A stretch of DNA of 64,000 nucleotides. Origin: Nocardia nova NBRC 15556 (lineage in GTDB: Bacteria; Actinomycetota; Actinomycetes; Mycobacteriales; Mycobacteriaceae). Below, piece after piece: positions 44,461 through 52,292 of the stretch; positions within the stretch are counted from its first letter, which is position 1, and each line of letters opens with the position of its first letter. Location of the stretch: positions 1-64,000 of the forward strand of contig NZ_BDBN01000018.1 in NCBI RefSeq assembly GCF_001613005.1, read 5' to 3'. Both the position numbers and the translations under genes were made by a program. A model generated the notes under the pieces. The model searched no databases and had not been told where the DNA came from. It worked only from the letters and a program-made list of their open reading frames with translations.

Positions 44461-46512
44461 GTGCATCCCATGGACGCGCGAATCGAGGCGTGGGCACGCA
44501 GGACACCCTCCACCGAGCTTGCCTGCGGCCCAACCATTGAGGAGCTTGGTGGCCCCGACGAAATCGTCGCCCAAGCCGACTACTTCATAGGGGGACCATT
44601 TCTCGGATATCTGGTCACCGCCGCTGGAAAGGACGTCAATCGTGGTCTAACGCCGGCGCTCGCTGACACGATCGTCGCCGGACTGACCAATTCGACTCGA
44701 CACTTAGCTTTCGCTGAAGCGCTCGATTCTCTCGCGGCTCAACCGGGGCTAGTCCGCGCGCTAGGGGGGAGGGCGGTTGCGAAGGCGCTCCTCGACAGAA
44801 TCACCGCCGCTGGCGAGGCGACCGAAGATCCGGCAGTAGCGCTCATCGGAGCTGATTCCGCTGAATGCCTGCTGCAACTGGCGATGGCAAAAGTGACGAC
44901 GGCGGCCCAGCTTGCGGGGAAGCTGGACGAGGTTACCGAGGACGTCGCAGCACTGCCGAAAGAATTCGCAGTCAGGCTCCCTCGGCTATTAGGTGCTCTG
45001 GATGCTCACCTTCCGGGGGCCGGCATGCGTGAAGCTCTTGAGCGTTGTCTACCGTTCGACCATACTTTTCGCGACGCAGCTTTTGAGCTCGCGCTTTCCG
45101 ACATACGGAGCGCTCTCGAACAACACGGCTATCAAGCGATCATCTCTCGTCTTTCGACCGTTCGCAGCCAACTAATTGCGTTGGCCGAGACGGACCCAGA
45201 CAGATTGGACGCCACGATCTACTTGGCCGCGATCGACGGGCTGCTAGGTCTGTCGGCCCCCGACGCGCCCGAGCGGGTTTCGAATGCAGCCGCCGTTTTG
45301 CATGAAAGCCTGCAGCGATACCATTCGTGGCGAATGCGCACCAATACTCCGTCGTGGAGTAGGTCGCGCCAGGAGGACATAGCGTCATGGGCAAAGCTCA
45401 TTGCTCTGCTGGATGACGCAGCAAATTACATGGGGCGGGATGATCCTTGGTATGAGCACGGGCACGGCATCTTGACGGCGCTCGTAGGTGCATACACGGC
45501 GCACCACACCCTGACCGTCCTTGCAGATGCACCTGCGCAATGTGTTGTCGAAACGCTCGTGTCTCCAGTGATCGAAGACGTCTTCCTGCAGAACGAAAAT
45601 CGACTGCGGATCCTCAGGTACGCGTTGGCGAACGACAGAGAGTTGCGGGGCGACCCTGGAGCTCAAATGCTCGATGCGGCTCTGGTTGCGAGGCTGGACG
45701 AAAGGGAAGCTTCAACAACGTCCGAAGGGGTCGATCTGGGAAAAGCTCGGCGCTGGCACCAACTCGCGCGCCAGCTCTCGCACGACTTCCCCGAGATTGT
45801 GGCCAACAATGATGAACTTGTCCTCGACAGGCTGGAGCTCGCATTGCGAGACACTGACGATCTGGCTGTGGCCGCAGCTGACCCCAAATACAGCCGACTC
45901 ATGAGGTCGCTTGTAGAGCGACTGGAGCGATCGGGCGACTGGTGTGCAGGTGTAGCTGAAGCCTTTCTCGTCCTCCTGGACGTCACAATAAACTTTATGT
46001 GCTTCTCCTACGAGGTCGGCCGCAAAATGGGAGGAGGCTATACGGAATACCTTCGCCTGCGCGACAAGGACGGGAAGAAGCAGAAGGTAGACGAGGCCCT
46101 GTTTCATCAGCACTACCTCAGTTTCGTCTACGGCACATCGCTATTTCGGATTGTTCACTCCGAAGTGATCGATAAAGCTGGTGGGCGCGTGGATATACTC
46201 TTCACTTTTCCGGCGGCGCAAATCAATGTTGAATGCAAGATAGAGGACAAGGATGCCAGTCGAAACGGTTTGAGAAAATATGTAGCGCAGGCTGCTGAAT
46301 ATCAGAATACAGGTCCTTCCTTTGCTGTCTTGCTCGTCCTGGACAAGACGGTGGGCTCAGAAGGGGCGGTGAACTTGTTTGACAGCGTGTGGATAGAAGA
46401 AGTCCAGAGGTCCGATGAAGTAGAACCATGCCTGGTTGTTGTTTTCCGGATACCGGGAAGTCGCGAGAATCCTAACGATCTTCGGCCAGGTCTTCGACCG
46501 ATCGACGCCTAA
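44461..46512 (+). CDS. Large protein with C-terminal PD-(D/E)XK nuclease, probable effector
   Basis: A 683-residue protein. Residues 1-540 are helical, with no domain I recognise, possibly a repeat-like scaffold. Residues 555-650 contain the restriction-endonuclease core: D578 in GRVDI, then E591 and K593 in NVECKIE, followed by LRKYVAQAAEY with the conserved glutamine-type helix. D-x12-E-x-K is the PD-(D/E)XK catalytic pattern. As the last gene of the cassette it is the likely DNA-cutting effector controlled by the ATPase. An AGGAGG four bases before supports the GTG; the gap from the ATPase stop is 43 bp. Confidence 0.8.
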   Translation: MHPMDARIEAWARRTPSTELACGPTIEELGGPDEIVAQADYFIGGPFLGYLVTAAGKDVNRGLTPALADTIVAGLTNSTRHLAFAEALDSLAAQPGLVRALGGRAVAKALLDRITAAGEATEDPAVALIGADSAECLLQLAMAKVTTAAQLAGKLDEVTEDVAALPKEFAVRLPRLLGALDAHLPGAGMREALERCLPFDHTFRDAAFELALSDIRSALEQHGYQAIISRLSTVRSQLIALAETDPDRLDATIYLAAIDGLLGLSAPDAPERVSNAAAVLHESLQRYHSWRMRTNTPSWSRSRQEDIASWAKLIALLDDAANYMGRDDPWYEHGHGILTALVGAYTAHHTLTVLADAPAQCVVETLVSPVIEDVFLQNENRLRILRYALANDRELRGDPGAQMLDAALVARLDEREASTTSEGVDLGKARRWHQLARQLSHDFPEIVANNDELVLDRLELALRDTDDLAVAAADPKYSRLMRSLVERLERSGDWCAGVAEAFLVLLDVTINFMCFSYEVGRKMGGGYTEYLRLRDKDGKKQKVDEALFHQHYLSFVYGTSLFRIVHSEVIDKAGGRVDILFTFPAAQINVECKIEDKDASRNGLRKYVAQAAEYQNTGPSFAVLLVLDKTVGSEGAVNLFDSVWIEEVQRSDEVEPCLVVVFRIPGSRENPNDLRPGLRPIDA

Positions 46513-46544
46513 AGGTGAGGGGGTCAACTGCTCGGAGATGTGCT

Positions 46545-46558
46545 TGAAAGCGTTTTCA
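46545..46558. promoter_or_regulatory. LacI-type operator-like palindrome
   Basis: TGAAAGCGTTTTCA fits the CRE/LacI-family consensus TGWNANCGNTNWCA at every position. It lies 33 bp after the nuclease stop and is not upstream of any gene reading away from it, so it may be an orphan or chance. Confidence 0.35.
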
Positions 46559-46696
46559 AAGTAATATCACCGAACGGATTTCCGCCTTTGGATTGGCAAT
46601 AATAGCGTAATTATGCAATCTACGGAACCAATCTTCGCTTCAACTATTCCCTTCGCATGTTTGTGCTGGGCGGATGTCTCCTTTTCGTAAAACCGA

Positions 46697-47179
46697 CTAC
46701 GCGCGAACTGCACCGTCGGGCCACACGATTTCTACGGGCAGTTCCTTCTGCTGCGCCAGCGCGACAACGGTTCCCGTCCCACTGCGTTCGCCGGCCTGGC
46801 CGTCCCACACAGCGATCAGTCGATCGCACGACCCGAGCACAGCCTGGTTCGCAGCTTCGTAGGCGTCGGCACCGGCGTCATTGAAATCCATCACACGCAC
46901 CGTATCGGCTCGGCGCAACAATTCATCGAACAGCTCGGCATGGTCCTGCTTTACCTTCCGCTCGCGGTAATTCCGCGACGGGAGCACCACTTCCAGGCGC
47001 CCGCCTCGATCGAGAACGGCCTGCGCGAACACCGAGTCGGCTCCACGGGCGATGCAGCTCACACCGACCAAGTCAGCCGGATCACCCGCATCGACCAGAT
47101 GACCGACGATCTCGTCGTACACCAGCCGGGCCGTCTCCGGCGTGATGTTCATATGCCCGGTAACGCCGATACGCACCAT
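46697..47179 (-). CDS. SLOG/LOG-like Rossmann protein
   Basis: A 160-residue single-domain protein: MVRIGVTGHMNITPETARLV, then GVSCIARGADSVFAQAVLDR, VVLPSRNY, and IAVWDGQ with GTGTVVALAQQ near 134-144. This matches the SLOG superfamily of nucleotide-derivative-binding Rossmann proteins, several of which are sensors in conflict systems. An AGGAG site precedes the ATG. It follows the XRE-TPR gene on the same strand by 11 bp, so the two are probably one transcript. Confidence 0.72.
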   Translation of the reverse strand: MVRIGVTGHMNITPETARLVYDEIVGHLVDAGDPADLVGVSCIARGADSVFAQAVLDRGGRLEVVLPSRNYRERKVKQDHAELFDELLRRADTVRVMDFNDAGADAYEAANQAVLGSCDRLIAVWDGQAGERSGTGTVVALAQQKELPVEIVWPDGAVRA

Positions 47180-47190
47180 CCACAACTCCT

Positions 47191-48636
47191 CTACACAGAC
47201 ACCGAAACCATCGGTCGCATACGGTCTCTCAGCTCGGCCACCGCGCCGACGCTCTGCAATTGCTCGGTCTGGTTGTACACCCTCAGCAACTTCTTCCGCA
47301 CACGGTCCGATCCGGTCTTCTCGACCGTATCCAACGCGGCCTGACCAAGACGGCACGCCTCCTCGAGCTCGCCTTCGATCATTCGCGCCTCCGCTATACC
47401 CAGTTGGTCGAGTGCCGAGCTCCGCAATCGATTCGATTGCCGCAGTGAGATCGCGTTGCTGATGGACTCCGCTGCCTCTCCGGCGAATGATGGTTCGTGG
47501 CGGGCAATTTCGAGTAGGCGACCGCCGAGGGTGCCGCGGAGTTCCGCAGCGTCGAAGTAGTTGATCCAGTAGGGATCCTCCGACGGGTCGCAATCAGCGA
47601 AGGCGCTGTCCGCCTTATCGCAGGACCGGCGAAACGCGGATAGCCGGCCCAGCTTGCCGTATGCCCACGCCTCCCTCGTATGCAGCATCGCCCGTACTGT
47701 CGGAGTCACGCGATCGGCGAAGCGGTCCTGGGCGAGCCGAATGAGTTCCAGCGCGTCTACGGCACGTTCGCGTTCACTGTCTGCCCGTTGGAAGGCCGTG
47801 CCGTAGTGGTCCAACGACATCAATTGGCGGGCCATCCCCGCGATTGCGTTGGCGCACAGGGCTGGATCATCGGCGGCGTTCGCTGCACGGATCGCGAGCA
47901 TGTAGTACTTCTGCGCCGTTTCCTGCTCACTCGAGTCCCACGACATTGTGGCCGCCGTTTCGGCAAGCAGTGCCAGAACGCGCAGCAATCGACGCTTGAT
48001 CTGCGGCGGGTGAGCATCCCGAAGCATCTCGTTGACCTCGCTGAGCTGGCCGACAACGGCCTTCCTACGCAAACCGCCACCGAACTGATCATCCCACTCG
48101 CGAAACACCCGTGCGGTGTTCTCCAGCTGTTCGATCTCCTGATAACCAGAGCCGATGCCCAGATGGTCCATTGTCGTGCAGTCGGTTTGGGTCGACAACC
48201 ATCGTTCCAGTGGTTCGAGCAGCGCTAAGCCCGCTACGACGCCTGCGAGTGCTTTCGATATTTGGCGCCGGTCCAACACCAGATCCTTCCTCGTCAGGTC
48301 ATGGGCGATTGTCGTGCAGTCAGCGGACCATATGTCCACGCCCGAATCCGGGAAAACGACCTCGATGTGGGCAGGATGCGACGTGCCGGCAGTCGGGGCA
48401 ACCCGTGAAGAGCGCTGATGCGCGACGAAGCGCCGCCGCTGGTCGGGCGTCGCCTGCTCCAGCATGGTGCTCATCAACTCGGCGAAGAAGGACGGAAGTT
48501 GGACGGTCGTTCCTCGGCGCTTCCACTTCTTCACAGTCGACACAGCGATTCCTGCGCGCTGGGCGAATTGGGGTTGAGACAACCCCAGCGCTTCGCGCAA
48601 AGCTGTCGCGTCGGCACCGGTCCATATGCCCTGCAT
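47191..48636 (-). CDS. XRE-family regulator with TPR-like sensor domain
   Basis: A 481-residue regulator. The N-terminal XRE helix-turn-helix is at about 5-60 (ALREALGLSQPQFAQRAGIA, then VSTVKKWKRRG). The remaining 350 residues are helical TPR-like repeats (YYMLAIRAANAADDPALCAN; LIRLAQDRFADRVTPTVRAM; QLGIAEARMIEGELEEACRL), the architecture of actinobacterial regulators that respond to peptides or small molecules. A 15-bp direct repeat lies just upstream of its start. ATG at 48636 with a GAGG site. It is divergent from a chain of small genes that it may control. Confidence 0.83.
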   Translation of the reverse strand: MQGIWTGADATALREALGLSQPQFAQRAGIAVSTVKKWKRRGTTVQLPSFFAELMSTMLEQATPDQRRRFVAHQRSSRVAPTAGTSHPAHIEVVFPDSGVDIWSADCTTIAHDLTRKDLVLDRRQISKALAGVVAGLALLEPLERWLSTQTDCTTMDHLGIGSGYQEIEQLENTARVFREWDDQFGGGLRRKAVVGQLSEVNEMLRDAHPPQIKRRLLRVLALLAETAATMSWDSSEQETAQKYYMLAIRAANAADDPALCANAIAGMARQLMSLDHYGTAFQRADSERERAVDALELIRLAQDRFADRVTPTVRAMLHTREAWAYGKLGRLSAFRRSCDKADSAFADCDPSEDPYWINYFDAAELRGTLGGRLLEIARHEPSFAGEAAESISNAISLRQSNRLRSSALDQLGIAEARMIEGELEEACRLGQAALDTVEKTGSDRVRKKLLRVYNQTEQLQSVGAVAELRDRMRPMVSVSV

Positions 48637-48664
48637 ACCCAATACCTCATCCCCTGCCGGAGGT

Positions 48665-48700
48665 GCGTGTACCAGCGTGAACCGAGCGTATACCAGCGTG
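48665..48700. promoter_or_regulatory. Direct-repeat operator for XRE-TPR regulator
   Basis: GCGTGTACCAGCGTG at 48665-48679 is repeated as GCGTATACCAGCGTG at 48686-48700, one mismatch, with a 21-bp period, that is two helical turns. It lies 29 bp upstream of the regulator's start and about 180 bp before the divergent small-gene operon. The layout suits cooperative binding of two dimers on one DNA face. Confidence 0.65.
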
Positions 48701-48881
48701 CCCCGCGTCAACCTTTCAATGCAAATCCTCCAACGCCAAGGTTGATCCAGGCCCCGCCGCCGGGTCGATGCCGGTGCTTTCGGCGCGCCGATCAACCCAG
48801 CAGTGACACCCCTGGTCGGTGGCAAACGCTCCTCGGCGGCGGGTGCCTTACCAGTGAAACAGCCCGGAGGAGCAGAACAGC

Positions 48882-49040
48882 ATGAATCTCGACCGCGTTC
48901 CGGTGAGCAACGTGGGGAGTGCCCACATCATCACGCTAGCCAATCTCGACTGTGCCGTGTGTGACTGCCCGGTCGAGCGGCAGGCGAGGCAATGGTTGGT
49001 CGAAACCAATCGCCTTGTGTCGGACGGCAATGCGCGGTGA
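48882..49040 (+). CDS. 52-residue small protein with cysteine cluster
   Basis: A short gene encoding MNLDRVPVSNVGSAHIITLA then NLDCAVCDCP, ending NRLVSDGNAR. The CAVCDC cluster could bind a metal. GGAGGAG lies about ten bases upstream of the ATG. Its stop overlaps the next GTG start by four bases (GTGA), so it is the first gene of a translationally coupled chain. No family recognised. Confidence 0.6.
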   Translation: MNLDRVPVSNVGSAHIITLANLDCAVCDCPVERQARQWLVETNRLVSDGNAR

Positions 49041-49204
49041 CGGCGATGTCGTGGGGACGGAGCGCGGCGATAGGAATTCCCGTGGTGGTGGGTCTGCTGG
49101 CAGTCGTTTGGCCGGAACGGGTCGAGCGGGGCAAATCCGCCTACGACATCGAGGCACGGCGGCGGGCGTCGACCAGGATGGCCAAACGAGAGGACAGGGC
49201 ATGA
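49037..49204 (+). CDS. 55-residue single-pass membrane protein
   Basis: Reads MTAMSWGRSAAIGIPVVVGL, then LAVVWPERVERGKSAYDIEA and a basic end. One membrane segment (about 9-26) precedes a charged cytoplasmic tail. The GTG start overlaps the previous stop and its own stop overlaps the next ATG (ATGA). This double overlap is the main evidence that such a small frame is real. Function unknown. Confidence 0.6.
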   Translation: MTAMSWGRSAAIGIPVVVGLLAVVWPERVERGKSAYDIEARRRASTRMAKREDRA

Positions 49205-49836
49205 ATACCGGAACACGGAATGTGCAGCGCACCATCGCGATCGGCCTGATACGTGCCGATGTATCGGGCTCGCGAGCGCCACTGCACGCTGAGCAGATCC
49301 GTCGCCATGCCGAGCGCATGGGGTACGTGTACGCCTACACGGTGCAGCCACCAGCAGACGATGCCGACCCGATTGGCTACGCGCTCGGTCTCGCCGCCGG
49401 CCTGGGTGTCGATGCGATGATCGTCTACGACCTGGAAACCGTCGGGCACACCCCGAGCCGGGTGTGCGAGCTGTTCGATCTGGAGACGGTCTGTCCTCCG
49501 GTGACGTGGGCTGCAGCGGTGCTGAGCCCGGACGACGCGGCTCATAGGCATCCGGAACAGCCGCTCACGGTGGTCTCAGCGCAACGAATCATGCAGCAGC
49601 ACTTGAAGTGTCACGCGATTTCGTGCGCGCGAAAGTCGAGCGCTTACAGCTTCCTTGTGCGCGAGGGCAAGATCGTCCCGCCCGTCGACACCCCGCGCGA
49701 GCGCGCCGCTGCCCGCGGCATTCCCTTCCGACCGCGACCTGACAGCGACGCCCCGCTACCGGAGGGCGTGAACCTGGAAACGCTGCTCGAGGTTCTGGCC
49801 GGCCTGGCCGAATATTCTCCAGTCGGGAAGCAGTAG
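49201..49836 (+). CDS. Resolvase-fold-like protein of unknown function
   Basis: A 211-residue protein. Residues 10-115 have the rhythm of a serine-recombinase catalytic domain (IAIGLIRADVSGSRAPLHAE, then QIRRHAERMGYVYAY and AMIVYDLETVGHTPSRVCEL, compare the resolvase W/V-K-L-D-R-L-G-R block), but the canonical arginines are missing and no recombinase DNA-binding domain follows. It may be a catalytically dead relative. The rest is Pro/Arg-rich and ends LETLLEVLAGLAEYSP. Coupled to the preceding small gene by ATGA. Confidence 0.55.
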   Translation: MNTGTRNVQRTIAIGLIRADVSGSRAPLHAEQIRRHAERMGYVYAYTVQPPADDADPIGYALGLAAGLGVDAMIVYDLETVGHTPSRVCELFDLETVCPPVTWAAAVLSPDDAAHRHPEQPLTVVSAQRIMQQHLKCHAISCARKSSAYSFLVREGKIVPPVDTPRERAAARGIPFRPRPDSDAPLPEGVNLETLLEVLAGLAEYSPVGKQ

Positions 49837-49845
49837 CGGGATGCG

Positions 49846-50091
49846 ATGAGTTTCGCCAATCCCGCTGAAGCTCAACATGAATCGCCGCTGCCGGACGAGC
49901 CGGATATCGGCCTCTGCGTCCTGATCACGGTCCCCAGCGAACATGAACTGAAGTTTGTGGCGTGCGTATCGGCCGCGATGCGGTTCGTCGTGTACTGGTG
50001 CGCCGACTACCCGGCCGTGAGCGTGACCTTCGAAGCGCCGGGCCGAGGGTGGCGTCGGCTGCCGTGCGAACGGCTGTGGGCTCTTCCGTGA
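49846..50091 (+). CDS. 81-residue hypothetical protein
   Basis: Reads MSFANPAEAQHESPLPDEPD and continues GLCVLITVPSEHELKFVACV. Small, mixed alpha/beta, two to three cysteines; no family recognised. It starts nine bases after the previous stop and overlaps the next GTG by four bases (GTGA), again placing it in the coupled chain. Confidence 0.6.
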   Translation: MSFANPAEAQHESPLPDEPDIGLCVLITVPSEHELKFVACVSAAMRFVVYWCADYPAVSVTFEAPGRGWRRLPCERLWALP

Positions 50092-50240
50092 CCGGCGTCT
50101 GGATCTTCTGTGCGGTCACTGCCGGTGTGCTGCTCACCGTCTTATCCGGCGTGTGGTGTTGGCCGAGCTGCATCTCGAAAGGCCGCTCAGTGGACGAGAT
50201 ACGTCAGCGCATCGAGGACGAGGAGAACGACGAACTGTGA
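50088..50240 (+). CDS. 50-residue membrane protein
   Basis: Reads MTGVWIFCAVTAGVLLTVLS, then GVWCWPSCISKGRSVDEIRQ and an acidic tail. One membrane segment (about 4-23) followed by a short charged domain. The GTG start overlaps the preceding stop. Function unknown. Confidence 0.55.
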   Translation: MTGVWIFCAVTAGVLLTVLSGVWCWPSCISKGRSVDEIRQRIEDEENDEL

Positions 50241-50291
50241 CAGTGCGCCGAGCTAGTCTGACCAGCAACCAACCGACGACGGGAGCCCGAT

Positions 50292-50771
50292 ATGAGCGAC
50301 GCCGAGCAGATCGGTTTCGACATCGAATTCGACGACAAGACACAGGCGTGGCTGGACTGGCTCGAGCCGGCCCGGATGAAGCAGGCCGTCCGAACGTTCC
50401 TCGCCGATACGCTCAATCCGTCGGTGGATCAACCGAATTGGTGGGAGCCGGAAGTCTTCGATCGCCTCGGCGAGCGGATCGCCGCCGTGTTCCCAAACCT
50501 CGATGCTCTGACCGCAGCGGACAACCGCGAGATCGCCGATCAGCTTGTCCGCTTCCTCGGCGAGGGTTTCATCCGCCGCACGGGCATGATCTGGGTGAAC
50601 AACCCCGAGTGGGGCGAACTGCTCTACACCGACTTCGGGCCCTGCGTGCAATTCGAGGGCGACCAGCCCAGCATCGTGTCCATGACCCACATGGCCGAAC
50701 TCACCGCAACCGGCGAATTCGGTGCCGTGTTGTCAATTCTCGACGACTGTCTGCGCCGCGATCGTCGATAG
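50292..50771 (+). CDS. Hypothetical acidic protein
   Basis: A 159-residue acidic, soluble protein (SDAEQIGFDIEFDDKTQAWL, then NPEWGELLYTDFGPCVQFEG). Strong acidity, small size and position just before a basic coiled-coil protein with a nuclease-like N-terminus would fit an immunity protein, but no immunity family is recognised. A GGGAG site precedes the ATG. Confidence 0.6.
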   Translation: MSDAEQIGFDIEFDDKTQAWLDWLEPARMKQAVRTFLADTLNPSVDQPNWWEPEVFDRLGERIAAVFPNLDALTAADNREIADQLVRFLGEGFIRRTGMIWVNNPEWGELLYTDFGPCVQFEGDQPSIVSMTHMAELTATGEFGAVLSILDDCLRRDRR

Positions 50772-50873
50772 ATCCAAACCTGCTGTCTGACAGCGTTATC
50801 CGCTTCCGATTAGCAGTCGAGTAAGTCAGGCGCGTTTCGCAATCGACTTTCGATATTCGGGGGTGGGTGAGCC

Positions 50874-52025
50874 ATGTCCGGCGACAGCTACGACGACATC
50901 CGACGCGGCCATGACAGCAATACGCGTGGCCGGATCTTCGAGAACGGCACCGACAGGTATTTCCGCGATCGACAGCGGGGCTATCAGCAGCAGTCGCGCG
51001 AGTACGCCACGCCATTCGGCAAGAGGCGGTTCGACAAGGCCAGAGCCAGTGGACGCGAGCGCGGCCGCGTCGACAGCATCGAGGACAAGTCGGGGCGGCT
51101 CGGCGGCAAGAAGGACGAAAACCAACTCCGCAAAGATCACTATCTGCTCAGCGAGAACGTCGTCAGCCAGTACCGGTTACGCACGGTGGAAGGCGAGAAG
51201 ATCTCGAAGACAGCGCGGGAGCTGATCGACAAGTTATCCCGCGACTTTCCGGACCGATTTACTCATCAGATCATTTCGCGAACCCAGGCAACGCAAATCT
51301 ATGCGAACGGCCGCGAGCGCGAAAAGGACAGTCGGCAGCTGGAGCTGTACAACGCGCAAGCGCTGCAACGGCGTCAGCGCGCGGCTCAGCGACTCGAGAA
51401 GGTTCGCGTGGCAGCTCGGCGCCTGCATGAACGCGAGCAGCAGCGGAGGGATCGCGAAGATCGGCGGCGGCGGGCGGCGGAGCGGCTGCCGAAGGTGCGT
51501 GAGGCCGCCGAGCGGCTGCGGCTGTGTGAGGAGCAGCACCGCCGCGAAGCGCGAGAACAGAAAATCCGCGAAGCCTCTGAGCGGGTGGCACGCGAATTCG
51601 GGGAGGTCATGAGGGGCATCAAGCGTCGAGATCGGGAGGTCAAGGAGGCCCGCGTTGCGCGCGAAGCGCGCCTGCACGCGGAATTGCACGAGATGAACGC
51701 GTATGCAGAACAGGTCCGTCAGGCTCGTGAAGCAGCCGACGCCGCGGACCATGCTCGCCTCGAGGAAGCCGCCAAAGCCGAAGAACGCGCGCGGCTGGAG
51801 CGAGAGACGACGGAAAGGGCGCGGCAGCAACGGGAGCAGGCGGACGCACACCTGCGGGCGAGGCTGCCGCCGGACGTAGCCGATCTGCTACTTCTCAGTC
51901 GGCCGACACCGGGGTTGGAGTCACCACACCGTGAGCCTCCGTCCGCGGGTTCGACGCGCGGTGGCAGGGCGGAGCGATCACGAGCAAGAGAGCGCGGACG
52001 AGAGGGGAGAGGAAGAGGCGGCTGA
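50874..52025 (+). CDS. Basic coiled-coil protein with nuclease-like N-terminal region
   Basis: A 383-residue, highly charged protein. Residues 1-130 look globular: YFRDRQRGYQQQSREYATPF, then GRVDSIEDKSGRLGGKKDEN and FTHQIISRTQATQIY. The D...E-x-K arrangement in RVDSIEDKSG is reminiscent of PD-(D/E)XK enzymes. Residues 135-330 are a long Arg/Glu/Ala-rich coiled coil; the tail is Gly/Arg-rich. It ends the small-gene chain. It could be a secreted or intracellular toxin, or a structural protein; the catalytic reading is inference. Confidence 0.6.
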   Translation: MSGDSYDDIRRGHDSNTRGRIFENGTDRYFRDRQRGYQQQSREYATPFGKRRFDKARASGRERGRVDSIEDKSGRLGGKKDENQLRKDHYLLSENVVSQYRLRTVEGEKISKTARELIDKLSRDFPDRFTHQIISRTQATQIYANGREREKDSRQLELYNAQALQRRQRAAQRLEKVRVAARRLHEREQQRRDREDRRRRAAERLPKVREAAERLRLCEEQHRREAREQKIREASERVAREFGEVMRGIKRRDREVKEARVAREARLHAELHEMNAYAEQVRQAREAADAADHARLEEAAKAEERARLERETTERARQQREQADAHLRARLPPDVADLLLLSRPTPGLESPHREPPSAGSTRGGRAERSRARERGREGRGRGG

Positions 52026-52292
52026 CGGCGTCGGCTCGCGCCCCAATCACGTTCCGACACAAGAGCTCCCATGTCAGTCTCGGCCTCTGTAAGAACTTTC
52101 TCGGATACATGCCCACCACCCACCTCCGTTCGGTCGTCGCGATGGGAATGGCGGCGCTCGTCGCAGCGGGAGACCTCGAGGTTCTCCCCGGTGCGCGGGT
52201 TCGGCCAAAAGCCCGCACCCACCTTGAAAGTCATGCAAACAGAGGTCGCTGAGATAATCGGTGCCCACTGTCGTTCAGGAAAGGAATCCCAG

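Noticed and set aside
52030..52240. Minus-strand frame starting MTFKVGAGFWPNPRTGENLE
   Set aside because: The first 60 residues look protein-like, but there is no ribosome site and the frame runs into antisense low-complexity; too weak to call.
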